Part shown: piece after piece, positions 14,022 to 16,462 of the stretch
How the letters are laid out: every line of letters begins with the position of its first letter
How positions within the stretch are numbered: position 1 is the first letter of the stretch
Source of the DNA: JAAYBQ01 sp035403465
Lineage (GTDB): Bacteria; Spirochaetota; UBA4802; UBA5550
Assembly: GCA_035403465.1 (NCBI GenBank)
Contig: DAONFG010000059.1
Span: forward strand, 1 to 16,462
Length of the DNA: 16,462 nt
Direction of reading: 5' to 3'
Program-made: the position numbers and the translations under genes
The notes under the pieces: model-generated
Told to the model about the DNA's origin: nothing
The model's database searches: none
Seen by the model: the letters and a program-made list of their open reading frames with translations, nothing else

Positions 14022-14957
14022 ATGGTTACAAGACGAGATCTGATTAGAATCACACGCAACACGGCAGCAGGCTCTCTGCTTACAATGTCATGGTGGAAAT
14101 TAATAAGCAGCAGGCTTTTTGCAGCAGAGAACAGGTATGACCTCGTTGCCGTAAAAGGCGGGAACAGTCCGGTCCAGCTGTTCAACGCTGCGATCAGCCA
14201 GATGGGAGGCATGCAGAAATTTATTAAAAAAGGGGGCTCTGTGCTCATCAAACCGAATATCGGATGGGACAGGCCGCCTGAGTACGGTGCCAACACCAAT
14301 CCCGATCTTGTTGCAGCCGTGGTTAAGGAATGCTACAAGGCCGGTGCAGCAAAGGTCTACATGTTTGACCATACCTGTGACGAGTGGCAGGGCTGCTATA
14401 AAAAAAGCGGTTTACAGAATGCGGCTTCATCATCGGGTGCCGAGCTTGTGCCCGCTTCATCAGAAGAGTATTTTGTAAAGTCATCCATTCCACGCGGCAG
14501 GACACTTAAGGAGGCACGGGTGCATAAACTTTTTCTGAGCTGTGACAGCATAATAAACATCCCGGTTCTCAAACATCATTCATCTACGGTACTTACCGCT
14601 TCAATGAAAAACCTGATGGGCGTCGTGTGGGACAGGGGCGAATGGCACAGGGCCGGCCTTCACCAGTGCATCGCTGACTTTTCAACACTCCGCAAACCGG
14701 ACCTTGTCATCATAGACGGCTGGAGGGTAATGACCCGTAACGGGCCAAGGGGATACAGTGCGGCGGACGCGCAGAACATGAAGTATCTTTTCATGTCTTC
14801 CGATCCTGTCGCTGCGGATTCGGCAGCGGCAATGGTTCTGGCACAATCCGTGGGGATAAAAAGTCCATCCGATATCAAGTATATCAATATAGCAGACCAG
14901 ATGGGACTCGGCAGGAAGGACCTCTCAAAGCTTAACATAAAAAGGATTACAATATAG
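14022..14957 (+). CDS. DUF362 protein with Tat-type signal
   Basis: The 311-residue product belongs to the DUF362 (PF04015) family, whose exact reaction is unknown but which is commonly linked with iron-sulfur proteins. It begins MVTRRDLIRITRNTAAGSLL, a twin-arginine motif (TRRDLIR) followed by a modestly hydrophobic stretch ending near FAAE (33-36). Export by the Tat system is therefore likely, which implies folding with cofactor in the cytoplasm. Core motifs are VLIKPNIGW (74-82), GANTNPDLVAAV (89-100), NIPVLKHHSSTVLTASMKNL (179-198) with GVV after it, and DPVAADSAAA (261-270). No ferredoxin-type cysteine cluster is present, unlike many DUF362 proteins; the partner downstream supplies them. 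ATG 14022 has GGGG 5 bases upstream. Its stop is immediately followed by the ATG of the polyferredoxin, so the two are one unit. Confidence 0.9.
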   Translation: MVTRRDLIRITRNTAAGSLLTMSWWKLISSRLFAAENRYDLVAVKGGNSPVQLFNAAISQMGGMQKFIKKGGSVLIKPNIGWDRPPEYGANTNPDLVAAVVKECYKAGAAKVYMFDHTCDEWQGCYKKSGLQNAASSSGAELVPASSEEYFVKSSIPRGRTLKEARVHKLFLSCDSIINIPVLKHHSSTVLTASMKNLMGVVWDRGEWHRAGLHQCIADFSTLRKPDLVIIDGWRVMTRNGPRGYSAADAQNMKYLFMSSDPVAADSAAAMVLAQSVGIKSPSDIKYINIADQMGLGRKDLSKLNIKRITI

Positions 14958-16462
14958 ATGAAGTATCTTAAGCCTCTTCGTATAACTGTTTCTCTGGCAG
15001 TAACAATAAGCCTGGCCGTCATCTTTGCTGATTTTTACAGGCAGATACCTGCATGGTTCAGGGAACCGCTGCTATACCCGCAGTTTATTCCGTCTGCTGT
15101 TTCATTTTTTATGAAGGCTGCCTTAACTGCGGGTGGTTTCATTGCTGTCATTATCGCAACGCTTTTTGCCGGCAGGCTCTACTGTTCATTCATATGTCCG
15201 CTCGGATTCTGCCAGGACCTGTTCATCCGCATACGCGGCATGCTGAGAAGAAAAAGATCAGCAAGCTATTCCAGGCCGCATTATTTTCTTTTCTATTCAG
15301 CCCTCTCGGTTTCAGTTTTATCTTTTGCGTTTTCAGGGACTATCCTGATCCGGTGGCTGGATCCTTTCAGCATATTCGGACGTTTCATAACATACGGCGT
15401 ATCCCTACCTCTGATTGAACTGAACAATGGCATAGCCTCAATGCTGGTGAAAAAAAATATTTTTACAGTCAGTATACTTAACATAAAACCTTCACTGGCA
15501 GGAACCCTCTTTGCGTGTTCAATCTTTATGACAATCATGACACTCAGCATATTCTACGGCAGGACCTACTGCAATACAGTATGCCCGGCAGGTGCAGTGC
15601 TTTCACTGTTTTCAAGGTTCTCCATTTTCAGGCTGGGGATCGACCGGTCATCATGCACCAGATGCGGAAAATGCGCCGCTCACTGCAAGTCTTCATGCAT
15701 TGATTTCCGGAACGGTTACATTGACACAGCGCGTTGTGTATCATGCTTCAACTGCGTATCCGCGTGTCCCGAAAAGAGCGTGAAGTTTGTCCATGTTGAA
15801 ATCCGGCAGACTAAAATTCATTCACACGGCAGTGAGAATGTGTCGCTTAAAAGTGCGGGAATAACCAGGGCAGCTTTTATCGCAGGATTGTTACTGGTAC
15901 CACGCCTTGTTTTCCCTCAGGGAAAACAGGGCGGCACCATATACCGCCAGGACCCGGCCAAACAGAAGAAATACAGCAGGAAAAGTTTTTCCTCACCGCC
16001 AGGCTCTGTTTCCATCAATCGATTTAACAGCAGCTGTACCGCATGCTCCCTTTGCATATCAGCATGCCCGAGCAGGGTTCTTCAGCCCGCCGTTCTTCAA
16101 TATGGGCTTAACGGAATCATGCAGCCATACATGGATTTTAACTCGGGCTTCTGCAACTATGACTGTATACGCTGCGGCGAAGTATGCCCGGCAGGTGCGA
16201 TACTGCAGACCGGCATTGATGCCAAGCGAAGGATACAGACAGGCAGATCAGTATTTGTAAAGGAAAACTGCATTACCTACACAAACGGGACTGACTGCGG
16301 CGCATGCTCAGAGCACTGCCCAACAAAGGCTGTGCACATGGTACCGTTCAGGAACAACCTTGTGATTCCCGAGGTCAACATGAAGATATGTACAGGCTGT
16401 GGTGCATGTGAGTATGCCTGTCCTGTGCGGCCGCTGAGGGCAATATACGTTGAGGGGAACAT
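14958..16462 (+). CDS. Membrane-anchored polyferredoxin, NapH-like plus NapG/MauM-like (3' end outside window)
   Basis: An open frame of 501 codons starts at ATG 14958, directly after the DUF362 stop, and runs off the right edge. The first half looks like a NapH/YccM-type membrane ferredoxin. It has four hydrophobic segments (about 10-25, 45-72, 108-130, 178-200) and the paired loops YCSFICPLG (C76, C80) and YCNTVCPAG (C205, C209). Two CxxCxxCxxxC clusters follow (C233/236/239/243 and C260/263/266/270). Then comes a hydrophobic stretch at about 300-320 preceded by ITRAAF, like a degenerate Tat/anchor segment. The NapG/MauM-like second half has four more clusters (C360/363/366/370; C399/403/406/410; C438/447/450/454; C478/481/484/488). 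It probably carries electrons between the quinone pool or cytoplasm and a periplasmic partner, plausibly the DUF362 protein. Redox partner and direction are unknown. Confidence 0.9.
   Translation, partial: MKYLKPLRITVSLAVTISLAVIFADFYRQIPAWFREPLLYPQFIPSAVSFFMKAALTAGGFIAVIIATLFAGRLYCSFICPLGFCQDLFIRIRGMLRRKRSASYSRPHYFLFYSALSVSVLSFAFSGTILIRWLDPFSIFGRFITYGVSLPLIELNNGIASMLVKKNIFTVSILNIKPSLAGTLFACSIFMTIMTLSIFYGRTYCNTVCPAGAVLSLFSRFSIFRLGIDRSSCTRCGKCAAHCKSSCIDFRNGYIDTARCVSCFNCVSACPEKSVKFVHVEIRQTKIHSHGSENVSLKSAGITRAAFIAGLLLVPRLVFPQGKQGGTIYRQDPAKQKKYSRKSFSSPPGSVSINRFNSSCTACSLCISACPSRVLQPAVLQYGLNGIMQPYMDFNSGFCNYDCIRCGEVCPAGAILQTGIDAKRRIQTGRSVFVKENCITYTNGTDCGACSEHCPTKAVHMVPFRNNLVIPEVNMKICTGCGACEYACPVRPLRAIYVEGN

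Noticed and set aside
15053..16260. Several frames of 60-120 codons at the right end (15053-15418, 15293-15550, 15907-16260)
   Set aside because: All are shadows of the continuous polyferredoxin frame from 14958, which carries eight cysteine motifs in register.

Overview
The window is a stretch of bacterial chromosome of moderate GC content with AT-rich intergenic gaps and mostly ATG starts behind purine-rich ribosome binding sites. No rRNA, tRNA, CRISPR array, transposase or phage gene was seen. The gene mix (a membrane sensor with an extracytoplasmic domain, TPR protein, chemoreceptor, DUF362 protein paired with a polyferredoxin, TetR-controlled ABC-2 exporter) would fit a free-living Gram-negative such as a spirochaete or deltaproteobacterium. 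I lean weakly to a spirochaete from the look of the sensor and TPR proteins; no marker gene settles it. The TolC-type protein shows there is an outer membrane.

Layout. Positions 1-547 (minus) hold the N-terminal part of a membrane sensor cut by the window edge. A divergent promoter region leads to a TPR protein (802-1665) that ends at a clear hairpin terminator. Two small uncharacterised genes (1747-2070 plus, 2077-2439 minus) and a YkvA/DUF1232 membrane protein (2562-2942) follow.

The centrepiece is a seven-gene minus-strand operon, 9919 down to 2939: TetR repressor, TolC-like outer-membrane protein, HlyD-type adaptor, ABC ATPase A, two ABC-2 permeases and ABC ATPase B. Every junction overlaps or is at most 9 bases apart. 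It is a self-contained three-part exporter related to the YbhGFSR type, but with the two ATPase halves encoded separately at the two ends of the permease pair. The two ATPases carry complementary defects, ATPase A lacking the H-loop histidine and ATPase B the signature serine, which predicts one working and one degenerate ATP site. Upstream, a 34-base near-perfect palindrome with TetR-type half-sites is the likely operator, and a repeat of the ATTCCC-N8-GGGAAT type lies between it and tetR.

To the right are a LOG-family phosphoribohydrolase (10226-10801), a 34-residue lysine-rich microprotein with a strong ribosome binding site (10943-11047), the redox chaperone Hsp33 (11120-11995), and a convergent chemoreceptor with six membrane segments (12030-13649). 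The right end is a two-gene unit: a Tat-signal DUF362 protein (14022-14957) and, starting on the very next base, a long membrane-anchored polyferredoxin open to the window edge (14958-16462) with eight cysteine motifs. These two probably form an iron-sulfur electron-transfer module at the cytoplasmic membrane.
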